This document shows positions 43,823 through 52,119 of a DNA stretch of 64,000 nucleotides, piece by piece. A program made the translations under genes and the position numbers. Under the pieces are notes generated by a model that was not told the DNA's origin, ran no database searches, and saw nothing but the letters and a program-made list of their open reading frames with translations. The stretch is from Roseomonas sp. 18066. Its GTDB lineage: Bacteria; Pseudomonadota; Alphaproteobacteria; Acetobacterales; Acetobacteraceae. The DNA is taken from the NCBI RefSeq assembly GCF_902706185.1, contig NZ_CACSJM010000001.1, positions 46,126-110,125 on the forward strand, written 5' to 3'. The first letter of the stretch is position 1, and each line of letters starts with the position of its first letter.

Positions 43823-44952
43823 TGGATCTCGACCTTCCCTCGCTCGCCGGCGGCACCCAGCCGGCCATTCTCCGCCCCTCGGTGACGCTGGAATTCTCGG
43901 CCGCGTCGAGCGATGGCGGCGGGCTGCTGGGCGCGGTGTCGGATGCCGCCTCGGCGCTCGGGCTGACCGGCGCGGCGGCGGCGCTGGCCGACCGGCTGAT
44001 CTCGCTGCGGCTGGTGCGCAGCTTGGCGCCCGAGGTGGACAGCGCCGAGTTCCTGCTGCTGCCCGAAGGCGCGCCGCCTTTCGCGCCCGGCGACACCGGC
44101 AGCATCGCGCTGGCCGCCGCCGATGCCAGCGCCGCCTTCGCCTGCCGCATCGAGGCGGTGGAGCAGCGCGGCCATGGCCTGCTGCGCGCGCTGGCCGGCA
44201 ATGGCGGCCGCATCCTGGCGCAGAGCCGCCTGAGCCGCAGCTATGCCAACCAGGATGCCGGCGCCATCATCGGCGACCTGGCGCAGCAGGCGGGGGTGGA
44301 GAGCAGCGTCGGCAGCCTGGGCGGCAGCCTGCCGCGCTATGTCGCCGATGACCGGCGCAGCCTCTACGAGCATGTCGCGGTGCTGGCCGCTTCCGCCGGG
44401 CGGCTCGCCGGCTTCGACGATGACGGCAGGCTGGCGTTGCTGGACGACACGGCCACCGGCGAGGCGGTCGCCACCTTCACGCTCGGCGTCGACATTCTCG
44501 ACATGCGGCTGACCGACCGGCTGCCGCATGCTGGCGCCTTGCAGGTCGATGGCGCCGGTGCGGCGGATGCCGGCGGCGGCGAGGCCTGGGCCTGGCTGCG
44601 CAAGCAGGTCGGGCCGCTGCGCGCGGCCTCCGGCGAGGGCGCGCCGCAGCGCCGCCTGCCAGCGCCCTGGTTGACCGCGCCGCAGGCCATCGCCGAGCTG
44701 GCGGGCGCGCGGGGCCGGGCGAATGCGCGGCAGCAGCGCTTCGGCCGCCTGCTGGTGCAGGGCGCGCCGCAGCTGCGCCCCGGGGCGCTGGTGGCGCTGA
44801 AGGACACGCCGGCCGATGGGCAATGGATGATCACGCGGCTGGAGCAGCGCTTCGACGCGCGGCATGGGCTGACCGCGCGGCTCGACATCGCCGAGGCCCG
44901 GGGTGGCGGCGGCCTCGGTGGCCTCGCCTCGGCGCTGGGAGGCCTGCTGTGA
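43822..44952 (+). CDS. Baseplate hub protein, gpD/gp27-like
   Basis: The 376-residue product matches the late-control gpD/VgrG N-terminal hub type: PSVTLEFSAASSDG, YANQDAGAIIGDLAQQAGVES, YVADDRRSLYEHVAVLAASAGRLAGFDDDGRLAL, FTLGVDILDMRLTDRLP, then a C-terminal LVQGAPQLRPGALVALKDTPADGQWMITRLEQRFDARHG. It would form the trimer adapting the six-fold tube to the spike. The ATG at 43822 couples to the preceding stop (TGATG). Confidence 0.88.
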   Translation: MDLDLPSLAGGTQPAILRPSVTLEFSAASSDGGGLLGAVSDAASALGLTGAAAALADRLISLRLVRSLAPEVDSAEFLLLPEGAPPFAPGDTGSIALAAADASAAFACRIEAVEQRGHGLLRALAGNGGRILAQSRLSRSYANQDAGAIIGDLAQQAGVESSVGSLGGSLPRYVADDRRSLYEHVAVLAASAGRLAGFDDDGRLALLDDTATGEAVATFTLGVDILDMRLTDRLPHAGALQVDGAGAADAGGGEAWAWLRKQVGPLRAASGEGAPQRRLPAPWLTAPQAIAELAGARGRANARQQRFGRLLVQGAPQLRPGALVALKDTPADGQWMITRLEQRFDARHGLTARLDIAEARGGGGLGGLASALGGLL

Positions 44953-45593
44953 CCGGCATGGCCTTCCAGGACATCCGCCGCATCATCCGCGAGGAGCTGC
45001 GCGCGCTGCGCCTGGCGGAGCTCGCCGTGGTGCAGGAAGTGCATCCACATGCCGCGGAGGGCGACCAGGACAATTACGCCTGCACCGTGCGGCTGCGCGA
45101 CGACGACATGGTGCTGGCGCGCGTGCCGCTGGCCACCGCGCGGATCGGCCTGGCCGCCATTCCCGATGTCGGCGACCTGGTGCTGGTGCAGTTCCTGGGC
45201 GGCGACGTCAACGCGCCGCTGATCACCGCCAGCTTCTACAACGACGAGGACCGGCCGCCGGTCAACAAGGAGGGCGAGGCGGTGATCGTGCTGCCGCCCG
45301 CTGCCGGCGAGGGCGAGGGCCTGCACCTGACGCTGCAGTCGAAGGACACGCCGCGCACGCTGCTGACGCTGGGCGGCACGCTGGAGGTGACGCTGCAGGA
45401 TGACGACCCGGTGGTGCGCATCGCGGTGGCCGACAAGGCGGAGATCAGCATCGCCAGCGACGGCGCCGTGCTGATCAAGAGCAGCGCGGGCATCACGCTG
45501 GAGGGGGGCGAGCTGACGATGAAGGGCAGCAAGGTGACGATCGAGGCCCAGGGGCAGCTCGTGCTCAAGGGCAGCACCATCGACCTGAATTGA
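44949..45593 (+). CDS. Spike protein, gpV/gp5-like with OB fold and beta-helix tail
   Basis: The 214-residue product has an OB-fold region (about residues 35-90: YACTVRLRDDDMVLARVP, AIPDVGDLVLVQFLGGDVNAPLITASFYN) and a repetitive C-terminus of short strands (ISIASDGAVLIKSSAGITLEGG, MKGSKVTIEAQGQLVLKGS) expected for a trimeric beta-helix needle. The GTG at 44949 overlaps the hub stop by four bases and has GGAGG upstream; an ATG at 44958 is an alternative. The spike would carry the PAAR tip encoded next. Confidence 0.88.
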   Translation: MTGMAFQDIRRIIREELRALRLAELAVVQEVHPHAAEGDQDNYACTVRLRDDDMVLARVPLATARIGLAAIPDVGDLVLVQFLGGDVNAPLITASFYNDEDRPPVNKEGEAVIVLPPAAGEGEGLHLTLQSKDTPRTLLTLGGTLEVTLQDDDPVVRIAVADKAEISIASDGAVLIKSSAGITLEGGELTMKGSKVTIEAQGQLVLKGSTIDLN

Positions 45594-45604
45594 GGGGAAG
45601 CAGC

Positions 45605-46000
45605 GTGGGACAGCCGGCAGCGAAGGAGGGTGACATGGTGATGGCGACGGATATCCATATCGTCATGCTGCCGACGCCCGGCGGCCCGGTGCCGACGCCG
45701 CTGCCCAGCCCTTTCATGGGCAAGCTCGATGGCGGGCTCAGCGGCGACGTCAAGATCGGCGGCAAGGCCGCCGCGGTGCAGGGCAGCACGGCGACCAATT
45801 CGCCGAGCCACATCCCCGCCGGCGGCCCGTTCCAGTCGCCGCCGAAGAATTCGGGGAAGGTGATGCTGGGCAGCATGACGGTGCGCATCAATGGCAAGCC
45901 GGCGGCACGCAATGGCGACATGGCGATCACCTGCAACGATCCCGCGGATCTGCCGGCCGGGCAGGTCGTGGCGGTCGGCACGGTGATGATCGGGGGCTGA
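45605..46000 (+). CDS. PAAR-domain spike tip protein
   Basis: The 131-residue product has the PAAR layout: GQPAAKEGDMV at the start, IVMLPTPGGPVPTPLPSPF, a GKAAAVQGSTATN stretch and KPAARNGDMAITCNDP. It would sharpen the spike and could anchor cargo. The GTG at 45605 has GAGGGGAAG upstream. The protein has no extension, so it is not itself an evolved PAAR effector. Confidence 0.9.
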   Translation: MGQPAAKEGDMVMATDIHIVMLPTPGGPVPTPLPSPFMGKLDGGLSGDVKIGGKAAAVQGSTATNSPSHIPAGGPFQSPPKNSGKVMLGSMTVRINGKPAARNGDMAITCNDPADLPAGQVVAVGTVMIGG

Positions 46001-46450
46001 ATGGCGGGCGAGAACCTCTTCCGCGACGTGGCGCTCGAGCTGGTCGACAGCCGCGCCCTGTCGCTGTACCGGGCGCGGCAGCGGGAAAGCCGGCGGCCGG
46101 GCGGCGTGCGGCTGCGCGACCTGGGCAGCGTCGAAGGCCGCGACAACCTGGCCCAGGCGCTGGTGACGCGGCTGCTGACCCCGCGCGGCGAGCTCACGGC
46201 GCTCGGCCACCCGCTCTACGGCTCGCGGCTGCACGAGGTGGTGGGCGCGCTGAACAACCCGACGACGCACAACCTGGCCAAGCTCTTCATCATCGAGGCG
46301 CTGAAGCAGGAGCGCCGCGTCGGCCGCATCGTCGGCGTGCAGGTCGCGCCGCATCCGACCAACCGCTTCATGATCACCATCGGCATCCAGCTCACCCCCG
46401 TCGGCGAGGATGTGGTCCTCGACTTCGGGCCGCTGGCGCTGGAACTCTGA
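46001..46450 (+). CDS. Baseplate wedge protein, gp25/GPW family
   Basis: The 149-residue product has the gp25-type layout: RDNLAQALVTRLLTPRGELTALGHPLYGSRLHEV, a helical stretch, and a closing beta region MITIGIQLTPVGEDVVLDFG. It would start sheath polymerisation at the baseplate. It begins directly after the PAAR stop. Confidence 0.88.
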   Translation: MAGENLFRDVALELVDSRALSLYRARQRESRRPGGVRLRDLGSVEGRDNLAQALVTRLLTPRGELTALGHPLYGSRLHEVVGALNNPTTHNLAKLFIIEALKQERRVGRIVGVQVAPHPTNRFMITIGIQLTPVGEDVVLDFGPLALEL

Positions 46451-46465
46451 GAAGGGGCGCGGGCC

Positions 46466-48220
46466 ATGGGCTTCAGGCGACGCGACTACCCGGAAGTGCT
46501 GGACGGCATGCTGACCGCGCTGATCGGCGGCATCGCGGCCGAGCCGCATCCCTATCCGCCGCCGGCCGGCGGCGAGCCGCCGCGACACTTGCTGGAGGCG
46601 CCGCCGGCGCGCCGCCTGGTCTCGGTCTACGGCGCCCGCAACGGCATTTCCTTCCGCTTCAAGGCGGATGCCGATTTCGAGATGGCCGGCGACGGCACCG
46701 CGCTGGTCTGGCGCAAGGGCGGCGCGCGGCCCGATGCCGGCACGCTGATCGAGGTCAACTACCTCAAGCGCGACACCGCAGCCCTGCTGACCGACCTGGA
46801 GGTCGGCAGCGTCACCCGCACGCTCGTCGAATCCATGGCGCGCGAGGTCGCCCGGCTGCAGGCGCAGCTGGAGGCGGTGCAGGATGCCGGCTTCGTCGAC
46901 AGCGCGGCCGGCGGCGCGCTCGACAAGGTTGTTTCTCTCCTGGGCGTGCAGCGGATCCCGGCCGATCGGGCGACGGCGACATTGCGCTTCGACCGGGCGG
47001 AGGGCGCGCCGGGCGCCATCACCATCCCTGGCGGCACCCGCGTCATCGATGCGGCGGTGCAGGTGGAATACGAGACGGTGGCCGAGATCACCCTCGCCCC
47101 CGGCCAGCCGCGCATCCAGGTCGAGGCGCGCGACGTCGAGCCTGGCAACGCTCCCGTCGCCGCCGATATCCTCACCGTGCTCGCCGTGCCGATCGCCGGC
47201 ATCGCCCGCGTCACCAACCCCGCCCCCGCCCGCCGCGGCAGCGCCGCCGAGACCGACGCCGCCTTGCGCGCCCGGGCCCAGGGCGCGCTGACCGGCGGCG
47301 AGCGCGCCACGCTCGGCGCGCTGCGTGGCGCGCTGGCGCGGCAGCTGGTGCAGGGCGAGGTGACCGAGCCGGCCGACCGCCCCGGCGTCGTCGTCGTCAC
47401 CCCCGTGACCGAAGGCCTGACGCCGGAACGGCAGGAGCAGCTGCTGGCGGCGCTGGAGGATGCGCGCCCGGCCGGCATCCGGCTGGAGGTGACCGGCGCG
47501 GCGGTGCCGACGGCGGTGGAGATCGACCTCGGCCTGGTGACGCGCTCTGGCCTGGCGCCCACCGCCATCGCCGCGGCGCACGAGGCTGTGCGCAAGTCCA
47601 TCGAGGATTTCTTCGCGACGCTGCCGATCAAGTCCGATGCCAGCATCAACCAGATCATCGGCCGCGTGCTGCGCGTCGAGGGCGTGGAAGATGTTTCCAT
47701 CCTGGCCGCGCAGAAGCGGCTGGTGACCGGCGCGGCGGTCGACGTGCTGGACGCGGCGGGCGGCAAGCTGAGCCTGGCCGACCAGCCGGTGGTGCTGCGG
47801 GGCCTGAGCATTTCCGACCCCGCTTTGCCGACGCGGGCCGACCTGGTCATCCGCTTTCCGGCCGCCGCCGCGGCGCCCGACCGCAACCTCATCGTCGCCG
47901 CGCTGGAAAGCGGCTTCGAGCATCTCGCCACGGTCGCGAAGAATCCGGCGACGGATGGCACGCCGTCGCGGATCTTCTCCTATGGCAAGCTGCTGCGGCT
48001 GCTGCCGGCGCCGATCGGGCAGGGGCTGGACCTCGCCAGCTATGACGGCGCGGCGACGCCGCCGGCGCTGCCTGCGGACGCCGGCGATTACGAGGTCTCG
48101 CTGTTCATCGCCCAGGCCAACGGGCTGACGCAGATCCTGGCCACCGCCGCCGACCGCTATGAGCTCAGCGGCGGCGAACGCCTTGCCATCGGCCAGGTCA
48201 CCCTCGAGCCGGAGGCCTGA
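46466..48220 (+). CDS. Baseplate wedge protein, gpJ/gp6-like
   Basis: The 584-residue product belongs to the Baseplate_J family: an N-terminal Ig-like part, VEYETVAEITLAPG, VEARDVEPGNAPVAADILTVL, RRGSAAETDAALRARAQGALTGGERATLGALRGAL and TPVTEGLTPERQEQLLAALEDARPAGIRLEV. It would form the wedge ring that couples baseplate opening to sheath contraction. The longer-than-P2 form resembles eCIS Cis11-type proteins in size. Confidence 0.88.
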   Translation: MGFRRRDYPEVLDGMLTALIGGIAAEPHPYPPPAGGEPPRHLLEAPPARRLVSVYGARNGISFRFKADADFEMAGDGTALVWRKGGARPDAGTLIEVNYLKRDTAALLTDLEVGSVTRTLVESMAREVARLQAQLEAVQDAGFVDSAAGGALDKVVSLLGVQRIPADRATATLRFDRAEGAPGAITIPGGTRVIDAAVQVEYETVAEITLAPGQPRIQVEARDVEPGNAPVAADILTVLAVPIAGIARVTNPAPARRGSAAETDAALRARAQGALTGGERATLGALRGALARQLVQGEVTEPADRPGVVVVTPVTEGLTPERQEQLLAALEDARPAGIRLEVTGAAVPTAVEIDLGLVTRSGLAPTAIAAAHEAVRKSIEDFFATLPIKSDASINQIIGRVLRVEGVEDVSILAAQKRLVTGAAVDVLDAAGGKLSLADQPVVLRGLSISDPALPTRADLVIRFPAAAAAPDRNLIVAALESGFEHLATVAKNPATDGTPSRIFSYGKLLRLLPAPIGQGLDLASYDGAATPPALPADAGDYEVSLFIAQANGLTQILATAADRYELSGGERLAIGQVTLEPEA

Positions 48221-48225
48221 CGGAG

Positions 48226-50625
48226 ATGGCCGGCGCGGATCGTCTCGCGGCGCTGCTGCCCTCGCTCTGGCGGCCGGAACTGTCGGTGGCCGGCGCCGCC
48301 GAGCTGCTGCCGGCGCTGCTGCGCGCCGCCGGGGCGCAGCTCGATTCCGCCGGCATCGCCGCCGGCGACATCATGCAGGCGCATTGGTTCCGCTATGCCG
48401 ACAGCGCCCTGACCTCGCCCTTCGTCGCGCGCGGCCGCCAGCTGTCGGGGCAGAAGCCGCTGCTGCCGGGGGCGCCGGAGGTCGACCGGCATCCCTATCT
48501 GGACGACCTGCCGCGCATCGCCTCGCTGCTCGGCCTGGCGCCGTGGCGGGAGCCGGATGCGGCGAAGGAGACGGTGGAGGAATTCCGCCGCCGCGTCGCC
48601 CGGCTGGTGGCGCTGTATCGCGAGGGGCTGGGCAGCCGGGCGGCGATGCTGGGCATGGCGCTGGCCAGCCTGCCGCCGGCCGATCGCCAAGCGGCCGAGG
48701 GGCTCACCGAGCGCGGCCTGGCGCTGGAGGAATTTTCGCCCGCGGCCTTCCGCTGGCAGCCGGCAGCGTCGCGCGGCGCGCCGGAGGGGATGCTGGGCCC
48801 GCTGATGCGGTTTTCCCTCGACAGCGGCGCGGTGCTGGACAGCCCGGCGCTGCTGGTGATCCAGGGCGTCGCGCCGCAGCCGGGCCGGGTTGCCGCGACC
48901 GATCAGCCGTTGGTCGAGCGCTTCGACCCGGCGACCGGGCGCGGCGTCGGCATCGCCTATGCCGGCCCGCTGGCGCCCGACCAGGCGCTGGCCATCCTGC
49001 CGGCTTTTTCGTCGTGGCTGGGCGGCGCGACGGGCGTCGCCACGGCGCGGCATGCAGCGACCCCGGCCTTGCCCGCCGACCCGACGGCGCCCGGCCCCTG
49101 GGCCGCCGCGGCGGGGGCGCCGGCGGGCAGTGTCGTCGCCCTGGTGCCGGCCGCGGATGGCGCGCTCTGGGCGGCGGTGAATGGCGCCGCGACCAATGCG
49201 CTGTGGCGCTTCGACGGCGCGGGCTGGACGGCGGCGCTGGACGACCTGCCGCTGCTGCACGCCCTGGTCGCCGATGGCGATTCTCTTTTGGTTGGCACAG
49301 CCGGGGGCCTGGCGCGCCTGCCGGTGCTGGTGGCGCCGCTGGCCGCCACCACGGTCGCCGGCCCGGCGGTGCAGGGTTTTTCGCGCGGCGGCGGCGGCGC
49401 CATCTGGTGGCTGGCGACGGCCACCGGCTGCGCCCGGCTCGGCACCGGCGACGCCATCACGCTGGTCGGCCCGGGCGCGCGCGCCGAGACCGAGGCGCCC
49501 TTCGCCGCCGCCTGGGCCGATGCCGATGGCCCGGTCTTCTTCGGCGGCGAGGCCGGGCTGTTCCGCCACGACCCGGCGCGCGGCCTCTGGCATGTCTATG
49601 GCGGCGGCAGCGGCGACGAGACCGTGCCCGACTGGACGCCATGGGACCCGGAAGCCGACGCCCTGCCCGCCGCGCGCTTCCTGCCGCCGGTCACCGCGCT
49701 GCGCCGCGGCGCCGATCGCAGCCTGTGGATCGGCACGAGCGCCGGCATCGCCCGCTACCGGGCGCAGCGCATCGCCGGCACCTATGCGACCCTGCTGCAG
49801 GCCTGGCCGGAGCTCGGCGCCATGCCGGTCGCCGGCATCGCCGAGGATGAGCGCCAGGCGCTGTGGTTCGCCACCGGCCGGGGCCTGCTGACCTTCGACG
49901 GGCTCGACTGGCGCCAGGCCCAGGGCGGCAGCCTGGCCCGGCTGCCGCGCGCCGCCGAGGCGGCGCCGCGGCACTGGCGCTTCGACCGCGACACGGCGCG
50001 CTGGCAGGCGCAGAATGCCGGCGGCTTCGCGGCGGCGACGCCGGCGGTGCAGAGCACGGCCGAGGACCCGCTGCTGGCCATCGCCTGGACCGACGGGGCG
50101 GAAGCGCTGCTGGGCAGCTTCGACGGCGCCGTCTTCACCGCCGGCGAGGACGTGCCGGCGGCCTTGCAGCGCCGGTCCAAGCCCGAGGCCACGCGCATCC
50201 TGGCGGGTGGCATCCCGGCGCTGCCGCGGCTGCCGGCGGGTCTGTCGCACTGGCGCTACCTGCAGGTCGAGGAGGCGGCGCCGCCGGTGCCGCGCAGCCT
50301 GCCGGCCTGGACGCGGGAGGGCCGGCTGCTGCCGCCGCCCGACCAGGCCGCCGCCCCGCTGGAGGCGCGCTTCCTGGCGGCGGCGATGCAGGAGGCGGCG
50401 GATCAGGTGTTTTCCTATGATCCGTCAGCCAGGATCTGGATCGGCTGGCAGCCGCGCGCCGCCTTCTCGGTGACGTTGCGGCTGCAGCCGGTGGGGCCAG
50501 GGGAAGAAATAGCCGATCCGGTGCTGGACCGGCTGCAGCAGGGGCTCGACCGGGTGCGCCCGGCCGGGGTCAGGACGCGGCTGGCGCTGGGCGAGCGTAT
50601 CGTCAGGGGAGGCGAGCATGGGTGA
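48226..50625 (+). CDS. Large baseplate protein with beta-propeller, gpI-like position
   Basis: The 799-residue product opens with a helical domain (residues 1-250), then about six propeller-like blades at about 300-565 (LWAAVNGAATNALWRFDG, LLVGTAGGLARL, VFFGGEAGLFRHDPARGLWHVYGG, SLWIGTSAGIARYR, ALWFATGRGLLTFDGLDW) of the two-component-regulator propeller type. A C-terminal domain (DPVLDRLQQGLDRVRPAGVRTRLALGERIV) recalls the end of P2 gpI-type or T4 wedge proteins. Propellers often bind proteins or sugars, so a target-recognition or sensing role is an inference. Its end overlaps the next gene by eight bases. Confidence 0.78.
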   Translation: MAGADRLAALLPSLWRPELSVAGAAELLPALLRAAGAQLDSAGIAAGDIMQAHWFRYADSALTSPFVARGRQLSGQKPLLPGAPEVDRHPYLDDLPRIASLLGLAPWREPDAAKETVEEFRRRVARLVALYREGLGSRAAMLGMALASLPPADRQAAEGLTERGLALEEFSPAAFRWQPAASRGAPEGMLGPLMRFSLDSGAVLDSPALLVIQGVAPQPGRVAATDQPLVERFDPATGRGVGIAYAGPLAPDQALAILPAFSSWLGGATGVATARHAATPALPADPTAPGPWAAAAGAPAGSVVALVPAADGALWAAVNGAATNALWRFDGAGWTAALDDLPLLHALVADGDSLLVGTAGGLARLPVLVAPLAATTVAGPAVQGFSRGGGGAIWWLATATGCARLGTGDAITLVGPGARAETEAPFAAAWADADGPVFFGGEAGLFRHDPARGLWHVYGGGSGDETVPDWTPWDPEADALPAARFLPPVTALRRGADRSLWIGTSAGIARYRAQRIAGTYATLLQAWPELGAMPVAGIAEDERQALWFATGRGLLTFDGLDWRQAQGGSLARLPRAAEAAPRHWRFDRDTARWQAQNAGGFAAATPAVQSTAEDPLLAIAWTDGAEALLGSFDGAVFTAGEDVPAALQRRSKPEATRILAGGIPALPRLPAGLSHWRYLQVEEAAPPVPRSLPAWTREGRLLPPPDQAAAPLEARFLAAAMQEAADQVFSYDPSARIWIGWQPRAAFSVTLRLQPVGPGEEIADPVLDRLQQGLDRVRPAGVRTRLALGERIVRGGEHG

Positions 50626-52111
50626 GCTGGTCGACACATATGCCGGCAAGGTCGCCGGCGAGCTGGTCCGCGCCGCCGACTGGAACGGGCTGATCGCGGC
50701 GATCGAGACGCAGCTGACCGGGCTGGAGACCGGGCTCGGCGCGCGGATCGACGCGCTGACCACGCGGGCGGCGGCGGCCGAGGCGCAGATCGCCACGCTG
50801 ACCGCCAGCCTGGCGCCGCTGCAGGGGCTGGCCACCGCCCTGCGGCAGCGGCTGCGGCGCATCGACCTGGCGACCACGCGCGCCACCTTCGCCGTCGGCG
50901 AGCGCGGCGAGATCGTCGCCCGCGTCGCGCAGATCGACGGCGTGGCCATGGACCTGGCCAATCCGGCCGCGCGCCCCTGGGTCGATTTCGTCACCCTCTG
51001 GGGCTCGCTGAAGCCGGCGCCGGGGTTTTCCTCGCGCAGCGGCTCGGGCGGGCGCAGCGTCTCGGTGCAGGTCAATGCCGCCGGCGAGGCGCGGGTGCTG
51101 CTGCGCGCCGAGCAGGCCGAGGCCTTCGCCGAGGAGCAGGAGCTCGAGATCAACGCGGTGATGCAGACCATGGTCGGCGGCGCCACCGTGGCGCAGCAGA
51201 TCCTGTCGGCGCCGACGCCGGCCTCCGACACGGTGCGCGCGGCCTTCGGCGCCATCTCCACCGCCTATGAGCGGGCCGACACCACGGTGATGCAGTCCTT
51301 CGTCGATGGCCACCACCTGCGCAACTCGGTGACCAACTACGCCCTGCCCAGCGCGGTCAACCGGATGACCTGGCACGACTACCCGACCACGGTGCTGGCC
51401 TTCCTGAAGCCCGATTCCGACCCGGCCAGCGCCGATGGCGCCCAGGCGGTCGGCGCCATCGAGGTGATCTTCCGCGACTGGGTGCATGTCTGGACCGTCA
51501 TCGACTTCCTGCCGCCGCGGCCCGACCTGGTCACGCATTACCGCGACCGCTTCACCGTCCGCGTCGGGCCCGACTTCGGCGATTCGGTCAAGGGCATCTT
51601 CGAGGTGATGCAGGAGGAGACGCTGGGCCGCGGCCTGCTGGGCCGGCAGAAGATCCTGCAGGCGGCGCAGCAGGCGGTGCAGACCCTGGCCGGCGACGGC
51701 CGCCCGGTCTTCATGGAGCAGCTGGTCGACAGCGTCAGCGGCGGGCTGCAGGCGCAGCAGGGGCTGCTGTTCAGCCAGGCGGTGACGCCGATGATGTCGC
51801 AGGACATCGCCTTCGGCGCCGCCATCGGCAAGGCCGCCGCCAGCGGCCCGATCGCTGCCGGCGCCGAGGGCCGCGCCATCCGCGCCGAGATGGACGGCAA
51901 GCTGACCAGCAGCGAGGGCCGCATCCTCGACAATGTCCGCGCCGAGACGGCGGAATTCTCCAACCAGCTGCTGCGCGAGGACGGGCCGGTGCGGCGGGCC
52001 GAGAACATCGCCATCGAGGCGCATTCGGTGGCCAAGCAGGCCAACACGGCGCTGGGCGGCAAGGCCGACATGGCGGTGCTGGGCCAGTTCCTCAACCTGC
52101 GCCCGGGCTGA
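50618..52111 (+). CDS. Fibre-like protein with N-terminal coiled coil
   Basis: The 497-residue product starts with a fibre-type adaptor (MGELVDTYAGKVAGELVRAADWN), a heptad region (about residues 25-75: IEAAIETQLTGLETGLGARIDAL-type), then a beta-rich middle (VSVQVNAAGEARVLLRAEQAE, IEVIFRDWVHVWTVIDFLPPRPD) and a helical C-terminus. I do not recognise a named family; the position and pattern point to a tail fibre or a collar of the baseplate. GGGGAGG precedes the ATG. Confidence 0.7.
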   Translation: MGELVDTYAGKVAGELVRAADWNGLIAAIETQLTGLETGLGARIDALTTRAAAAEAQIATLTASLAPLQGLATALRQRLRRIDLATTRATFAVGERGEIVARVAQIDGVAMDLANPAARPWVDFVTLWGSLKPAPGFSSRSGSGGRSVSVQVNAAGEARVLLRAEQAEAFAEEQELEINAVMQTMVGGATVAQQILSAPTPASDTVRAAFGAISTAYERADTTVMQSFVDGHHLRNSVTNYALPSAVNRMTWHDYPTTVLAFLKPDSDPASADGAQAVGAIEVIFRDWVHVWTVIDFLPPRPDLVTHYRDRFTVRVGPDFGDSVKGIFEVMQEETLGRGLLGRQKILQAAQQAVQTLAGDGRPVFMEQLVDSVSGGLQAQQGLLFSQAVTPMMSQDIAFGAAIGKAAASGPIAAGAEGRAIRAEMDGKLTSSEGRILDNVRAETAEFSNQLLREDGPVRRAENIAIEAHSVAKQANTALGGKADMAVLGQFLNLRPG

Positions 52112-52119
52112 GGCCTGCC

